A stretch of 64,000 nt of DNA from an uncultured Hyphomicrobiales bacterium. Lineage in GTDB: Bacteria > Pseudomonadota > Alphaproteobacteria > Rhizobiales > Beijerinckiaceae. The position numbers and the translations under genes were made by a program. A model generated the notes under the pieces. The model was given only the letters and a program-made list of their open reading frames with translations, was not told the DNA's origin and searched no databases. Below are positions 7,793 through 16,640 of this stretch, piece after piece. Location: assembly GCA_903824185.1 (NCBI GenBank), contig CAIJVU010000052.1, positions 56,893 to 120,892 on the forward strand. Reading direction: 5' to 3'. The first letter of the stretch is position 1; each line of letters begins with the position of its first letter.

Positions 7793-8284
7793 TCAATCAC
7801 ACATGTCATAATGGGAATTGTGGCAGGCCTTGGCCATGGCCTGAGCCTGTAGCAGCTGGTCTTTATCGAGATGCTTGGCAGAGAGATCACGAAAGGGACC
7901 GGCGGGCTCAAAGCCTGCGGTAGCGGCAAGGCTGAACCAGATAAAAGCGCGCTTATAATCCTGAGCAACCACCACACCGTTGTAATAGTAATAGCCGAGA
8001 TTGTTCTGGGCGCCCGCATGGCCCAATTTTGCGGCCCGCTTGAAGAAAGCAAAGGCCTCGTTTTGCCCCTGCACCACTCCTTGTCCGTTATGATACATCT
8101 GCCCAAGCGTGAACAGCGCCGAGGCATCGTTTTTGGATGCTAGCGCCTCGCATTGCGATAAGGCCAGCTGATAATTTTTTTCCAGATAGCGATCAAGGCA
8201 AGCGCTGGCCTGCGCCTGAGGCATGAACAAAATCATGAAGGCCAAGAACATCCATACTGCAAACAATGCCTGACTTTGTTTCAT
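7793..8284 (-). CDS. Exported Sel1-repeat protein
   Basis: About 163 residues from the ATG at 8284. A signal peptide (VWMFLAFMILFMPQAQASA) precedes two or three Sel1-like repeats. The repeats are visible as LGQMYHNGQGV...EAFAFFKRAAKLGHAGAQNNLGYYYYNGVVV...RAFIWFSLAATAGFE, followed by a helical tail with two cysteines (ACHNSHYDMC). Sel1 repeats form alpha-solenoids that mediate protein contacts. The partner is unknown. The gene starts 24 bases after the end of the PCC-domain gene on the same strand and may be read from the same operon. Confidence 0.8.
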   Translation of the reverse strand: MKQSQALFAVWMFLAFMILFMPQAQASACLDRYLEKNYQLALSQCEALASKNDASALFTLGQMYHNGQGVVQGQNEAFAFFKRAAKLGHAGAQNNLGYYYYNGVVVAQDYKRAFIWFSLAATAGFEPAGPFRDLSAKHLDKDQLLQAQAMAKACHNSHYDMCD

Positions 8285-8308
8285 GCGCAACCTCCGGAAA
8301 TAGACCAT

Positions 8309-9196
8309 TTAGGCAAGGCCGGGGCACAGCATCAATTCAAACGTCATCAAGACGGGACTATCCCCCCGCATGATCGGCCCGCGTGCGATCTGGCCTGTGT
8401 AATCAATATAACCGACATCGATATGGGCCTGATAGGAACCATCCTCAAGACAGGACACGTGCCCTTCTCGAATATACACCTCGGTTGCAAAGGGCTCCAA
8501 TATGGTCCCGTCCTCAAACCGTCCGGCGATGGTGGAACCGACCCCACCCAATATCCGCGTGGGTCCAAATCCATGCGCTGCGCAATAGGCCTCAAGCGCG
8601 CCATGCAAATCCTGATTGGGGCGCAAGCGCAACAAATGACAGACCTGCATTTGCGCATCATCCTGATGCCGGCTGGGTGCAGGCACCGGCCCGAATAATT
8701 TGAAATTGGTTTCACGATCCGGATTGGCCTCGAAAACACCGCCGTCAAATCCATAGGCATGAACGGATTGATCGAATGCCAGCCGCACGTGATCGGGCAA
8801 GATATGCCCCCCATGACACTGCCCGTCCGGCTCCGGCCACAAAGCATGGCAATGGAAAAACGGCGCCTCATCACGCCTGCCAAAACTCATGCGTCCGCTT
8901 TCAAGCACGATGACACCTTCGGGCTGATAGACATCGCTGTAAAAGGCCGCATTCGCACCGTCTTTCGAAAGAGCGGGCATGACATAGCTGAAGTGATCAA
9001 GTTCAAGACCACCGACATCTACCACGCCCCCCAGAAAACCGGCCTCCTCAAAAGCCCTTGCCAAAGCATCCACCAAACGCTCACCTGATCTGAGCTGCAA
9101 AAGCAAAGATCGCCCCCGCCCCGCAACGGCAACGATCCGCTCATCAAACGGGGTGCCGACTTGTTTGACAAAACGCGCAGACATGGGAGCCGTCAT
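8309..9196 (-). CDS. Tandem PCC (DUF296)-domain protein
   Basis: A 295-residue protein made of two PCC/DUF296 domains, at about residues 20-150 and 165-290. The first carries the family signature (FHCHALWPEPDG then CHGGHILPDHV), with histidines that could bind a metal. The second keeps the ILGGVGSTIAGRFEDG and HIDVGYIDYTG strands. In plants the domain accompanies AT-hooks; the role of bacterial members is unclear, with metal-dependent enzyme or ligand-binding functions suggested. The ATG overlaps the stop of the CoA ligase gene by four bases (ATGA), so the two are co-translated, which points to a metabolic rather than a DNA-binding role. An internal ATG at residue 5 is an alternative start. 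Confidence 0.8.
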   Translation of the reverse strand: MTAPMSARFVKQVGTPFDERIVAVAGRGRSLLLQLRSGERLVDALARAFEEAGFLGGVVDVGGLELDHFSYVMPALSKDGANAAFYSDVYQPEGVIVLESGRMSFGRRDEAPFFHCHALWPEPDGQCHGGHILPDHVRLAFDQSVHAYGFDGGVFEANPDRETNFKLFGPVPAPSRHQDDAQMQVCHLLRLRPNQDLHGALEAYCAAHGFGPTRILGGVGSTIAGRFEDGTILEPFATEVYIREGHVSCLEDGSYQAHIDVGYIDYTGQIARGPIMRGDSPVLMTFELMLCPGLA

Positions 9197-10842
9197 GATG
9201 AACGTCCTCCGTCTTGGGGCAAGGGGATCAAACCCCGTTCGACAAGCTCATCCTTGATCAAGCGTTTGGGGACTTTTCCATAGCCGGACTTGGGCAAGGC
9301 ATCCCAGAAGAAAATCCGGCGCGGCAATTTGTAACGGGTCAATTTTTCAGCGAGGAACGTGCCGAGCTCCATTTCATCGACCTGCATGCCCTCGCGTAGC
9401 ACGCAGACCGCGACCCCGACCTCCCCCCAAAGCGGATCGGGCACACCCAAAACTGCTGCTTCGGCAATCGCCGGATGGGTCAGCATTTTTTCCTCGATCT
9501 CGCGCGGATAAACATTCGAGCCGCCCGAAATATACATATCGGACGCACGACCGGTGATGTAGACAAAGCCCTCTTTGTCCATATGACCGAGATCACCGGT
9601 CCGGAACCACCCATCACGGAACGCCTTCTCATTGGCTTCGGGGTTTTCATAATAGCCCGCAAAAACAGCCGGCCCGATGCAGCATATTTCACCCGTTTCG
9701 AAAGGCGCCAATTCCTTGCCTGTATCATCCTGAATCGAGACCTGCATGCCCGTGCGTTCAAAGCCGCAAGTTCCGATGCGGGCATAGGGGCCATCCTCCG
9801 GATCATGCAAGGCGGGCGGTAAAACCGTGATATTGCCTGTGACTTCACCAAGCCCGAAATATTGCACGATGACTTTGCCTAATTTGCGCAAAGCGGTTTT
9901 CTGGTCTTCGCGATACATCGGCGCGCCTGCATAAATCACATAACGCAGGGAGGAATGATCATAGCGATCACAGGCCGGATGTTCGACCAGCATTTTCAAA
10001 ATGGTTGGCACTGTGAACAAATTGGTCACATGATGTTTTTCGATCAGCCGATAGGCCTCCTCGATGTCGAAACGCTCGGTCGGGAGCAAGATTGTGGTTG
10101 CCCCACGCGCAACGAGGTTAAGCTGGTGCACGCCCGCCCCGTGGCTTAATGGCGCCACTACCAGCGAGGCATCCACCTCTGTGGTCCCCGGCAACAAATC
10201 ACATAGATGATTGGTCAGGACGAATGCCATTTGCCCATGCGTAAGAACAGAGGCCTTGGACCGGCCCGTGGTACCCGATGTAAAAAAGAACCAGCAGGGA
10301 TCATTGTAATCAACGGACGCATTGCCAAAATGCGTGCCCAGATGGTGGGCGATGATGTCCCCGACGCTGTGGCTGCCGAAAGGCCTATCGCCAAAGCGCC
10401 AAATGATCTCTAGACCCTTTACATGGTCGGCAATCTGTTTGGCATGCTCGGGAAAATCGCCATGACATAAAAAGGCTTTGGCACCGGAAAATTCAGCCAG
10501 ATAAATCACCTCATCGGGCATCAGACGAAAATTGGTTGGAACCCAAACAGCCCCCAGACGAAAGGTTGCCAGCATGGAGAAAAACATTTCATCGGAATTT
10601 TTGGAATGAACCAGAACGCGATCACCCTTGCCAATCCCTGCTTCCGCCAAACCTGTTGCCAAAGCAGAGACCGCAGCATCAATCGCCGTCCAGCTCAGCA
10701 CTTTGTCCGCCCAGATCAATCCAGCCCGCTCAGGAAAGCGCCGCGCATTTTGTGTGACCATATGGGCCAAATTCATCACGCGGTTCGACTGCCGGAGGAT
10801 TCCACCATTGGGTTTTGAAACGATTTCTTGTTGCGCAGTCAC
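9193..10842 (-). CDS. AMP-dependent acyl-CoA synthetase/ligase
   Basis: About 549 residues starting at a GTG (10842) that has GGGAGAG six bases upstream; ATGs at 10857 and 10860 are alternatives. All motifs of the ANL family are present: the phosphate-binding loop WFFFTSGTTGRSKAS, the FGLGEVTGN segment, WFRTGDLG, the hinge ITGRASDMYISGG and the C-terminal catalytic lysine in KSGYGKVPK. It should activate a carboxylic acid to its CoA thioester via an acyl-adenylate. The family does not reveal the chain length, and medium/long-chain or aromatic acids are both possible. It is translationally coupled to the PCC-domain gene and follows the YeiH gene by 68 bases. Confidence 0.88.
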   Translation of the reverse strand: MTAQQEIVSKPNGGILRQSNRVMNLAHMVTQNARRFPERAGLIWADKVLSWTAIDAAVSALATGLAEAGIGKGDRVLVHSKNSDEMFFSMLATFRLGAVWVPTNFRLMPDEVIYLAEFSGAKAFLCHGDFPEHAKQIADHVKGLEIIWRFGDRPFGSHSVGDIIAHHLGTHFGNASVDYNDPCWFFFTSGTTGRSKASVLTHGQMAFVLTNHLCDLLPGTTEVDASLVVAPLSHGAGVHQLNLVARGATTILLPTERFDIEEAYRLIEKHHVTNLFTVPTILKMLVEHPACDRYDHSSLRYVIYAGAPMYREDQKTALRKLGKVIVQYFGLGEVTGNITVLPPALHDPEDGPYARIGTCGFERTGMQVSIQDDTGKELAPFETGEICCIGPAVFAGYYENPEANEKAFRDGWFRTGDLGHMDKEGFVYITGRASDMYISGGSNVYPREIEEKMLTHPAIAEAAVLGVPDPLWGEVGVAVCVLREGMQVDEMELGTFLAEKLTRYKLPRRIFFWDALPKSGYGKVPKRLIKDELVERGLIPLPQDGGRSS

Positions 10843-10910
10843 GGACAACTCTCCCATCATGTTTTTCAGAGCAACGCATTTATCAGTGGCGGCAGTGGAC
10901 AAGCACGTCC

Positions 10911-11945
10911 TCAAGCCTGTGAAAAAGCCAAAATCGGCAATAAAACAGCCAATCCAATCACCGCCATTAAACATAGCATAACAAGAACATGCCGAAGCCC
11001 CAAGGCCGCCAAGGCACTGATCGAGGTTTTTAAGCCCAAAGCGGCAATGGCCAGCAAAAGCCCCCAACGGGATATGTCCAACAGAAAAATCCGCAAGGGT
11101 TCAGGAACGATCCCAAAACTATTGAGAACCGCCAGTACCAAAAAAGCAAAAGCAAAATAAGGCACCGGCACTTGGGGCTTGAGGGATTGGGACGGCTGTT
11201 GATGCCGCAAAAAGCCGCCAATCAGCATCACAACCGGCAACAATAAAAAGACACGGTAAATTTTGACAATGGTGGCCAGCCCCGCAACGCCGGTTGATAC
11301 CGCCATGCCTGCGCCCACCACCTGCGCGACATCATGAATACTGCCACCCAGAAAAATACCGGTCTCACGCGCATCAAGCCCCAACCCAAGCGCAAGCGGC
11401 GGATAGGCCATCATCGCTATCGTTGCGAGCAGATTGCAACTCAGCACGACAAATGCGGTATCGGCATCCGAGCGCTCTTTTTCAGGGATTACCGTTGAAA
11501 TCGCCAGCGCTGCAGAGGCACCACAAATGGCCGTCGCCCCTCCCGCCAGCGCCCCATAGGCATCCGAACGCCCCCATAAACGCGCCAAGGCAATGCCCGA
11601 TAACACGGTCAGCAGCATGGCCATCGTCACGATCAGCAATGTCTGAAATCCGAGCCCCAGAATGTCATCCAGCACAATTCGTAAGCCCAGCAAGGCAATG
11701 GCGAGTTGCAGAATTTTTTTAGCAGAAAAATCCAAGCCTTTTGTAAAAACGGGACGACTGGCCACGCCGTTTAGAAAAATACCCATCACCAGCGCCAGAA
11801 CCGCCGCCGGAACCAATTTACCCCACGCACTCCATAAAAACTGCTCGATCAGCACGGACATGAGGGCCACGACACCAGACAGCACCACCCCCAAGCCAAG
11901 GGGTCTGATGACCGATAAAAAATGCCGCACGGGATGAGTTTTCAT
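10911..11945 (-). CDS. YeiH-family putative sulfate/sulfite exporter
   Basis: An integral membrane protein of about 344 residues with roughly ten hydrophobic segments. It matches the YeiH (UPF0324) family: FSAKKILQLAIALLGLRI near residue 75, GGATAICGASAALAIS in the middle and GGSIHDVAQVVGAG further on. The family is named as putative sulfate exporters from limited evidence. The ATG at 11945 has AAGGA close upstream; an ATG at 11966 would overlap the kinase gene by eight bases. It is in an operon with the mutarotase and kinase upstream and the CoA ligase downstream. Confidence 0.85.
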   Translation of the reverse strand: MKTHPVRHFLSVIRPLGLGVVLSGVVALMSVLIEQFLWSAWGKLVPAAVLALVMGIFLNGVASRPVFTKGLDFSAKKILQLAIALLGLRIVLDDILGLGFQTLLIVTMAMLLTVLSGIALARLWGRSDAYGALAGGATAICGASAALAISTVIPEKERSDADTAFVVLSCNLLATIAMMAYPPLALGLGLDARETGIFLGGSIHDVAQVVGAGMAVSTGVAGLATIVKIYRVFLLLPVVMLIGGFLRHQQPSQSLKPQVPVPYFAFAFLVLAVLNSFGIVPEPLRIFLLDISRWGLLLAIAALGLKTSISALAALGLRHVLVMLCLMAVIGLAVLLPILAFSQA

Positions 11946-11958
11946 CAGTCCTTTACCT

Positions 11959-12885
11959 TCACGCATGCGCGTTTAAGAATTGTTCCAGCTCTTGTCGCGT
12001 GGGCGCACCGGAGCGCCCGCCAAAGCGGCTGACTTTAATGGCTGCGGCCGCTGACGCAAAGCGGATCGCTTGCGCCAAATCTTGCTGCTCAGCAAGCGCA
12101 AGCGCCAACGCGCCATGAAACACATCGCCCGCACCAAGACCATCCAGCGCCGTCACAGGGAAAGCAGGCAGATGACAAAAATCATCACCCTCAAGCCAAT
12201 AACATCCTTGCGCGCCATCGGTGACAAGTAAGCGGGCATCGGTGAAGCGGGCTACATCGCGCAAGCCTTTTTCCAAGCCTTCAAATCCGACCGTATCGGA
12301 AAGCCCCTCTTTGGAAAAGGCAATCATCGTGGCAGCCTGCATCTCCTCACGCGAAACACCGGGAACATCGCCGTCCAAAAGGGCGATGCAACCTTGCGCA
12401 CGCGCCAAGCGCAACATGTGCAATGCCCCTTCGGGCCAGCATGAATCCGCCAAAACCACATGGCGATGAGGGACAGGAACCGGCATCCATGTCGGATCAA
12501 GCGGCAAGGTCTGATCACGGTAATTGATAATCATGCGCTCGCCAGCACCATCCACCAAAACCGCAGACAAGGATGAACGGCAACCGGAAAACCGTTTGAT
12601 TTGGGTGCAATCAACACCCTCTTGCACCAAATCTTTGATAATGACATCGCCAATGGGATCATCCCCTAAGCGGGTCAGCAAACAGGCTTGCCCGCCCAGA
12701 CGTGCAATCGCCACGGCAAAATTGGCTGCCCCGCCCCCGCCGCTTTCCGCAAATGAACGCGCCGAATGTTTGCTTGGCGTTGACGGCATAGGATCAAGAC
12801 CGAACACATAATCATGAGCGGCCAAACCAACGCAAAAAATGATAGGTATCTGGTTGGTCACTTGATTGAAACCATCAGCGCTCAA
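11959..12885 (-). CDS. PfkB-family sugar kinase resembling sulfofructose kinase YihV
   Basis: A 308-residue ribokinase-fold kinase. The N-terminal PfkB signature (ESGGGGAANFAVAIARLGG) and the C-terminal catalytic signature (GLGAGDVFHGALALA, with the base Asp) are both present. From memory, several stretches closely parallel E. coli YihV, the sulfofructose kinase: GERMIINY, VVLADSCWPEGA, ALLDGDVPG, AFSKEGL and the run from GDVFHGALALALA to FGGRSGAP. That makes it more YihV-like than ribokinase- or FruK-like. YihV-like kinases also occur outside sulfoglycolysis, so the substrate remains open. The start overlaps the mutarotase stop by four bases. Confidence 0.82.
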   Translation of the reverse strand: MSADGFNQVTNQIPIIFCVGLAAHDYVFGLDPMPSTPSKHSARSFAESGGGGAANFAVAIARLGGQACLLTRLGDDPIGDVIIKDLVQEGVDCTQIKRFSGCRSSLSAVLVDGAGERMIINYRDQTLPLDPTWMPVPVPHRHVVLADSCWPEGALHMLRLARAQGCIALLDGDVPGVSREEMQAATMIAFSKEGLSDTVGFEGLEKGLRDVARFTDARLLVTDGAQGCYWLEGDDFCHLPAFPVTALDGLGAGDVFHGALALALAEQQDLAQAIRFASAAAAIKVSRFGGRSGAPTRQELEQFLNAHA

Positions 12886-13892
12886 TGAAACCTGTATTCC
12901 GTGATCTGCCGATAGATCCGATCCGGATCAAGCCGCGTTGAGGGAAAATGCGGGTGATGCACCGCATCGGGACAGGCTTCGGGTTCAAAGCAAATACCGG
13001 CAAATGCATGATGGTGTTTACCGGCATGGCCTGTCACCGGTGCATTGAGTTTGGCACCGTCATAGAGTTGAAGAGCGGGCTCTGTTGTATACGTGTCCAT
13101 TTGCAGCCCGTTGACCGGCGAGCGCAGGCGCGCCGCATGGCGCAAGGTTCCCGCTTCGCCACGCAAAAGATAGGTCGTGTCATAGGAGACAGGCTTTTCC
13201 CCTGCGGGACATAGCCGCTTCAGGTGACGGAAATCATAACGCGTTCCCGAAACAGTCAACACTTCACCATGTGGAATCAAATGCGCATCGACAGGCACAT
13301 AATGATCTGCCTCAATCATCACTTCATGATTGAGAATATCAGCGGATCCATCAAGATTGAAATAGGAATGATGAACCAAGTTCACAAGCGTTGCCGCATC
13401 CGATACTGCCGTTAATTCCACCCGCAATGTCGCAGGCTCCAACAAACGATAGACACAGCTTACCGTCATATTACCGGGAAAACCCGCATCGCCATCAGGT
13501 GAAAACAAAGTCAAAGCCACAGCTGTTTCATCATGCCATGCGATTTGCCAGTTGCGTTTGCCAAAACCATGGCCGCCGCCATGCAAAGAGTTTTCGCCTT
13601 CATTTTGCGGCAGGACATAGTCTTTGCCATCCAGCGTGAATTGCCCTTTATGGATCCGATTGGCAACACGCCCTGCAATTGCTCCCGCATGGGACGCATG
13701 GGACAGATAAGGCTCGAAACTTTCAAAGCCCAACACCACGCGCTGCGGCCCGTTTGCAGAGGGTACAATGAGATCACGCACCGTCGCGCCCCAGCTCATG
13801 ATGCGCGCAACAGCGCCAGCTTGGCTTTTCAGCGTCACCTCATAAATCGGCATCCCGTCCTTTTCACCAAAAACAACTTGGGACATCGTCAT
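12882..13892 (-). CDS. galM: Aldose 1-epimerase (mutarotase)
   Basis: A 336-residue GalM-family enzyme that interconverts the alpha and beta anomers of aldoses in the cytoplasm. Visible family marks are GRVANRI, NEGENSLHGG, the catalytic histidine region LVHHSYFNLDG and the C-terminal CFEPEACPDAVHH with the catalytic glutamate. No signal peptide is present. The gene overlaps both its neighbours by four bases, the EamA transporter upstream and the PfkB kinase downstream, which suggests one sugar is imported, mutarotated and phosphorylated. The exact sugar is not evident, so the symbol names the family only. Confidence 0.88.
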   Translation of the reverse strand: MTMSQVVFGEKDGMPIYEVTLKSQAGAVARIMSWGATVRDLIVPSANGPQRVVLGFESFEPYLSHASHAGAIAGRVANRIHKGQFTLDGKDYVLPQNEGENSLHGGGHGFGKRNWQIAWHDETAVALTLFSPDGDAGFPGNMTVSCVYRLLEPATLRVELTAVSDAATLVNLVHHSYFNLDGSADILNHEVMIEADHYVPVDAHLIPHGEVLTVSGTRYDFRHLKRLCPAGEKPVSYDTTYLLRGEAGTLRHAARLRSPVNGLQMDTYTTEPALQLYDGAKLNAPVTGHAGKHHHAFAGICFEPEACPDAVHHPHFPSTRLDPDRIYRQITEYRFH

Positions 13893-14785
13893 TGAGCCTT
13901 CTTTTGAACCGCAAAACCAATCATGGCTGTCATAACCAATCCGACCCCCAAAGTCTGAATGGGGGTTATGGTTTGATCGAGAACAAACACACCCATCAGC
14001 AAAGCCGCCACAGGCTCGAAATTCATCACTGCCGCATTATCCAACATGCCAAAGCGTGGCATAAATACAAAGAAGCTGATGATCGCAATCGCATATAAAA
14101 TGGCCACACAGGCCAAGGCGATCCATCCGGTTGTATCTTGCGGTGCACCCAATGCATCCTGTGACAAACCGAGGCTTCCCATCAGCACAATGACGGTGGA
14201 CATCATGCACAGACTGCGCACGCGGCTATCCACCACGATCAACCAGCGCTGTGTAACCAGCATCACCAAAGCAAATGAAACCGCCGCCGTCAGCGCCAGA
14301 ATAATCCCCCGCAGCATCAAGGCCGGTTCAACCTGATCCTTGCCGCCAAACAAATTCAACGCAAGACTTAAGCCCAGCAAAGCCAACGGCATAAATAACA
14401 AGGTGCGGTTGGAAGGCCTGCGCCCTTCAATGGCCCATGACAACAGTGCGAAGATAAAGGGAAATGTATTGAAGGTCAGCAAAGCCAACCCCACCGGAAT
14501 AATGGCAACGGCAGAATAGATGCACAGGCTTTGAATGGTCAGCAAAATACCCGTGGCAAAAATCTTGATGCCGATCCCTTTGGGCAAAGAGAGGGCAACG
14601 CCTTCCCATTTGAGCGCCAGAAAAAGAGCACTTGCTGTAAAGGTCGAGCGGACAACAACCGCCAGCATCACGCTGGTTCCGTGGTCAAAGGCCACACGGG
14701 CTGCCACATGATTGCTGCCAAAAACGCAGGCAATCAGCATCAACAGCAGAACAATCTGCCAACGGGGTCTGGTGGTTGCTTGCAT
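13889..14785 (-). CDS. EamA/DMT-family transporter
   Basis: About 298 residues with ten predicted membrane segments in two EamA repeats of five, the normal layout of drug/metabolite transporters. The ATG at 14785 is chosen over a TTG at 14803. The N-terminal half contains the ACVFGSNHVAARVAFDHG segment typical of the family, and the second repeat ends with EPVAALLMGVFVLDQTIT. It is the first gene of the minus-strand operon and may move the sugar or metabolite handled by the mutarotase and kinase. Direction of transport cannot be told. Confidence 0.82.
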   Translation of the reverse strand: MQATTRPRWQIVLLLMLIACVFGSNHVAARVAFDHGTSVMLAVVVRSTFTASALFLALKWEGVALSLPKGIGIKIFATGILLTIQSLCIYSAVAIIPVGLALLTFNTFPFIFALLSWAIEGRRPSNRTLLFMPLALLGLSLALNLFGGKDQVEPALMLRGIILALTAAVSFALVMLVTQRWLIVVDSRVRSLCMMSTVIVLMGSLGLSQDALGAPQDTTGWIALACVAILYAIAIISFFVFMPRFGMLDNAAVMNFEPVAALLMGVFVLDQTITPIQTLGVGLVMTAMIGFAVQKKAQ

Positions 14786-14811
14786 GGGATTGCGCAGGAC
14801 CAATCGTCATC

Positions 14812-14856
14812 AAAAAGAAAGCAGCATGATCATCCCTTGTGAGCGGATCATGCGGC
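14812..14856 (-). terminator. Rho-independent terminator
   Basis: On the minus strand an imperfect stem (GCATGATC pairing with GATCATGC, extended past one mismatch to GC/GC) is followed by a T-rich tract (TTTCTTTTT). It lies 18 bases after the stop of the exported Ala/Lys-rich protein and before the EamA operon, so it separates the two transcription units. Confidence 0.55.
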
Positions 14857-14873
14857 TTTCATGAAAAGAGGTA

Positions 14874-15284
14874 TTAATCGACGAGTTTGACGACCGGATC
14901 TTTGCACAGATCGATGCCTGTTGCTTCAACAGAGGATCCGTCTTCGAAATCAGCAGCAACAGAGACCGCGCATCCTGTGACGGCTTTGGCCTTAACCTTG
15001 ATGGACTTGCCTGCAGCCAATGCATCTTTCAACAAATTGGGCTCCTGACCGCTACTATCCTTGCCGATCACGGTAAAGAACACCACCGAAGACTTGCGCT
15101 GGTTATTTAAGGTCAGCACCACATCGCGTGCCGCAGGTGCTTTTTTGGCTGTCGCCGCCTTGGCAGTCGCTGCCTTGGCCTTGGCAGGCTTGTCGCTGGC
15201 AGCCTGCGAGGACACCACACCCAATGACATCATCACGGCCAAGGCGCAGAAAAACAAACCAGCCCGAATTTTGAAAGTACGCAT
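14874..15284 (-). CDS. Exported hypothetical protein with Ala/Lys-rich linker
   Basis: About 136 residues from the ATG at 15284. A signal peptide (KIRAGLFFCALAVMMSLGVVSSQA) is followed by a short Lys/Ala repeat linker (AKAKAATAKAATAKKAPAA). A globular domain of about 90 residues then begins DVVLTLNNQRKSSVVFFTVIG and has two cysteines (TGCAVSV and DLCKDP). The beta-rich pattern suggests a small periplasmic domain, but I recognise no family. It has its own terminator and is flanked by promoter-sized gaps, so it is probably monocistronic. Confidence 0.65.
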   Translation of the reverse strand: MRTFKIRAGLFFCALAVMMSLGVVSSQAASDKPAKAKAATAKAATAKKAPAARDVVLTLNNQRKSSVVFFTVIGKDSSGQEPNLLKDALAAGKSIKVKAKAVTGCAVSVAADFEDGSSVEATGIDLCKDPVVKLVD

Positions 15285-15421
15285 CCCAGAAACCCTCCAA
15301 CGAAAAACCGTTTCAACCCCAAAACCTATCATTTCCTGCAGTATTTGCCTTTCTTGACGCCTTGTCCATTAAATATTCCGGCTTTGGCGACATCGCAAAA
15401 AAAGGCTGATCTGCGCTCCGC

Positions 15422-15880
15422 TCACGCCCCTTCTGGGGGTGGCGGCAAGAAATCGACCTCGTGATGGGCGGCAAGTGCGACGACATCACGCGGATTTTGG
15501 TCTTTCATCGTGTGAATTCCCCAAAATAGATCATAAAGCCTGCGCGTGGGCGCAACCCAAAACAGACATTTATTGATCCCGCCGGAATGATTGAAAATCC
15601 CGTGCGGTATGCCCATAGGCAGACGGATCAGATCCCCCGCCCCTGCCTGCATCTCCTGCCCATCAAGAACAAGAGAAAATGTCCCCTCCAGCACATAGAT
15701 GAATTCATCTTGTGTCGGATGGATATGGGGCGGCACAAATGTGCCGGCAGGAAATGTCGCATGCCACGAGAAACTGCTTTCTGAAACCTGTTTGGGCACA
15801 TAAATCTGCCCCAAAATATTCCAGACAATTCCCTCTAGGCCCTGGCCTGCTGGCGTGACACCTGCGGTCATCGGTTTCAT
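15422..15880 (-). CDS. Cupin-domain protein
   Basis: About 152 residues from the ATG at 15880, which has GAGGG eight bases upstream. A single cupin barrel is visible: motif 1 (HIHPTQDEFIYVLEGTF) with two His and a Glu as probable metal ligands, and motif 2 (GDLIRLPMGIPHGIFN) with the third His. It could be a small dioxygenase, isomerase or sensor. It lies 61 bases after the end of livF on the same strand and may belong to that transport unit. Confidence 0.8.
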   Translation of the reverse strand: MKPMTAGVTPAGQGLEGIVWNILGQIYVPKQVSESSFSWHATFPAGTFVPPHIHPTQDEFIYVLEGTFSLVLDGQEMQAGAGDLIRLPMGIPHGIFNHSGGINKCLFWVAPTRRLYDLFWGIHTMKDQNPRDVVALAAHHEVDFLPPPPEGA

Positions 15881-15941
15881 GTGCTTCACCCTCTATTACC
15901 TGTCCCACCCTATGGACACACCCGATTAGACCAAACACCGC

Positions 15942-16640
15942 CTAAAGATGCAAATAGCGATCAATAATGGTGGGATCAGCCAAAAATTGTGCATTGGAGC
16001 CAGACCAAACCACCCGCCCCTTTTCCAAAATGACATGCCGGTCAGCCAATTTTGTCATCGCCTGAATGGTCTTATCGATCACCAAAATGGCTTCACCCTC
16101 GGCCTTCAGTGCTGCGATGCATGACCAGATATCCTGCCGGATCAAAGGGGCCAAGCCCTCGGTTGCCTCATCAAGCACCAATAATTTGGGATTGGTCATC
16201 AAGGCGCGGCCGATGGCAAGCATTTGCTGCTCACCGCCTGAGAGTTCATTGCCACGGTGGCGTTTGCGCTCTGCCAGTCTGGGAAACACTTGATAGATCC
16301 GCTCAAGCGACCAGCGTCCGGACTGAAAGCGGTCCGCGGCGGTTGCAACCAGATTTTCTTCAACCGTCAGTGTCGGAAACACCAGCCGCCCTTCTGGCAC
16401 AAGACCCAACCCGGCACGCGCGCGCTCAAAAGCCGGGGCTTGCGTGAGGTCTTGCCCGTCAAACACGATCCGCCCTGACCAAACCGGCAACAGGCCCATC
16501 AATGCGCGGATTGTGGTTGTTTTGCCCATGCCATTGCGGCCCAGCAAGGTCACAACTTCCCCAGAGGCAATATCGAGATCAACCCCGAACAAAGCCTGCG
16601 CATCACCATAGCCAGTGATCAGGGAACGCACTTCAAGCAT
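15942..16640 (-). CDS. livF: Branched-chain amino acid-type ABC transporter ATP-binding protein LivF
   Basis: A 232-residue ABC ATPase. Walker A (GRNGMGKTTTIRA), the signature (LSGGEQQMLAIGRALM) and Walker B (LLVLDEATEGLAP) are intact. The EGLAPLI ending and overall length match LivF rather than LivG. The ATG overlaps the livG stop (TGATG); a GTG one codon upstream is also possible. It is the last of the four overlapping livHMGF genes and supplies one of the two nucleotide-binding domains of the importer. Confidence 0.9.
   Translation of the reverse strand: MLEVRSLITGYGDAQALFGVDLDIASGEVVTLLGRNGMGKTTTIRALMGLLPVWSGRIVFDGQDLTQAPAFERARAGLGLVPEGRLVFPTLTVEENLVATAADRFQSGRWSLERIYQVFPRLAERKRHRGNELSGGEQQMLAIGRALMTNPKLLVLDEATEGLAPLIRQDIWSCIAALKAEGEAILVIDKTIQAMTKLADRHVILEKGRVVWSGSNAQFLADPTIIDRYLHL

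Noticed and set aside
10861..11067. N-terminal extension of the CoA ligase reading frame
   Set aside because: It overlaps the YeiH coding region and lacks family similarity; the GTG at 10842 with GGGAGAG is a better start.
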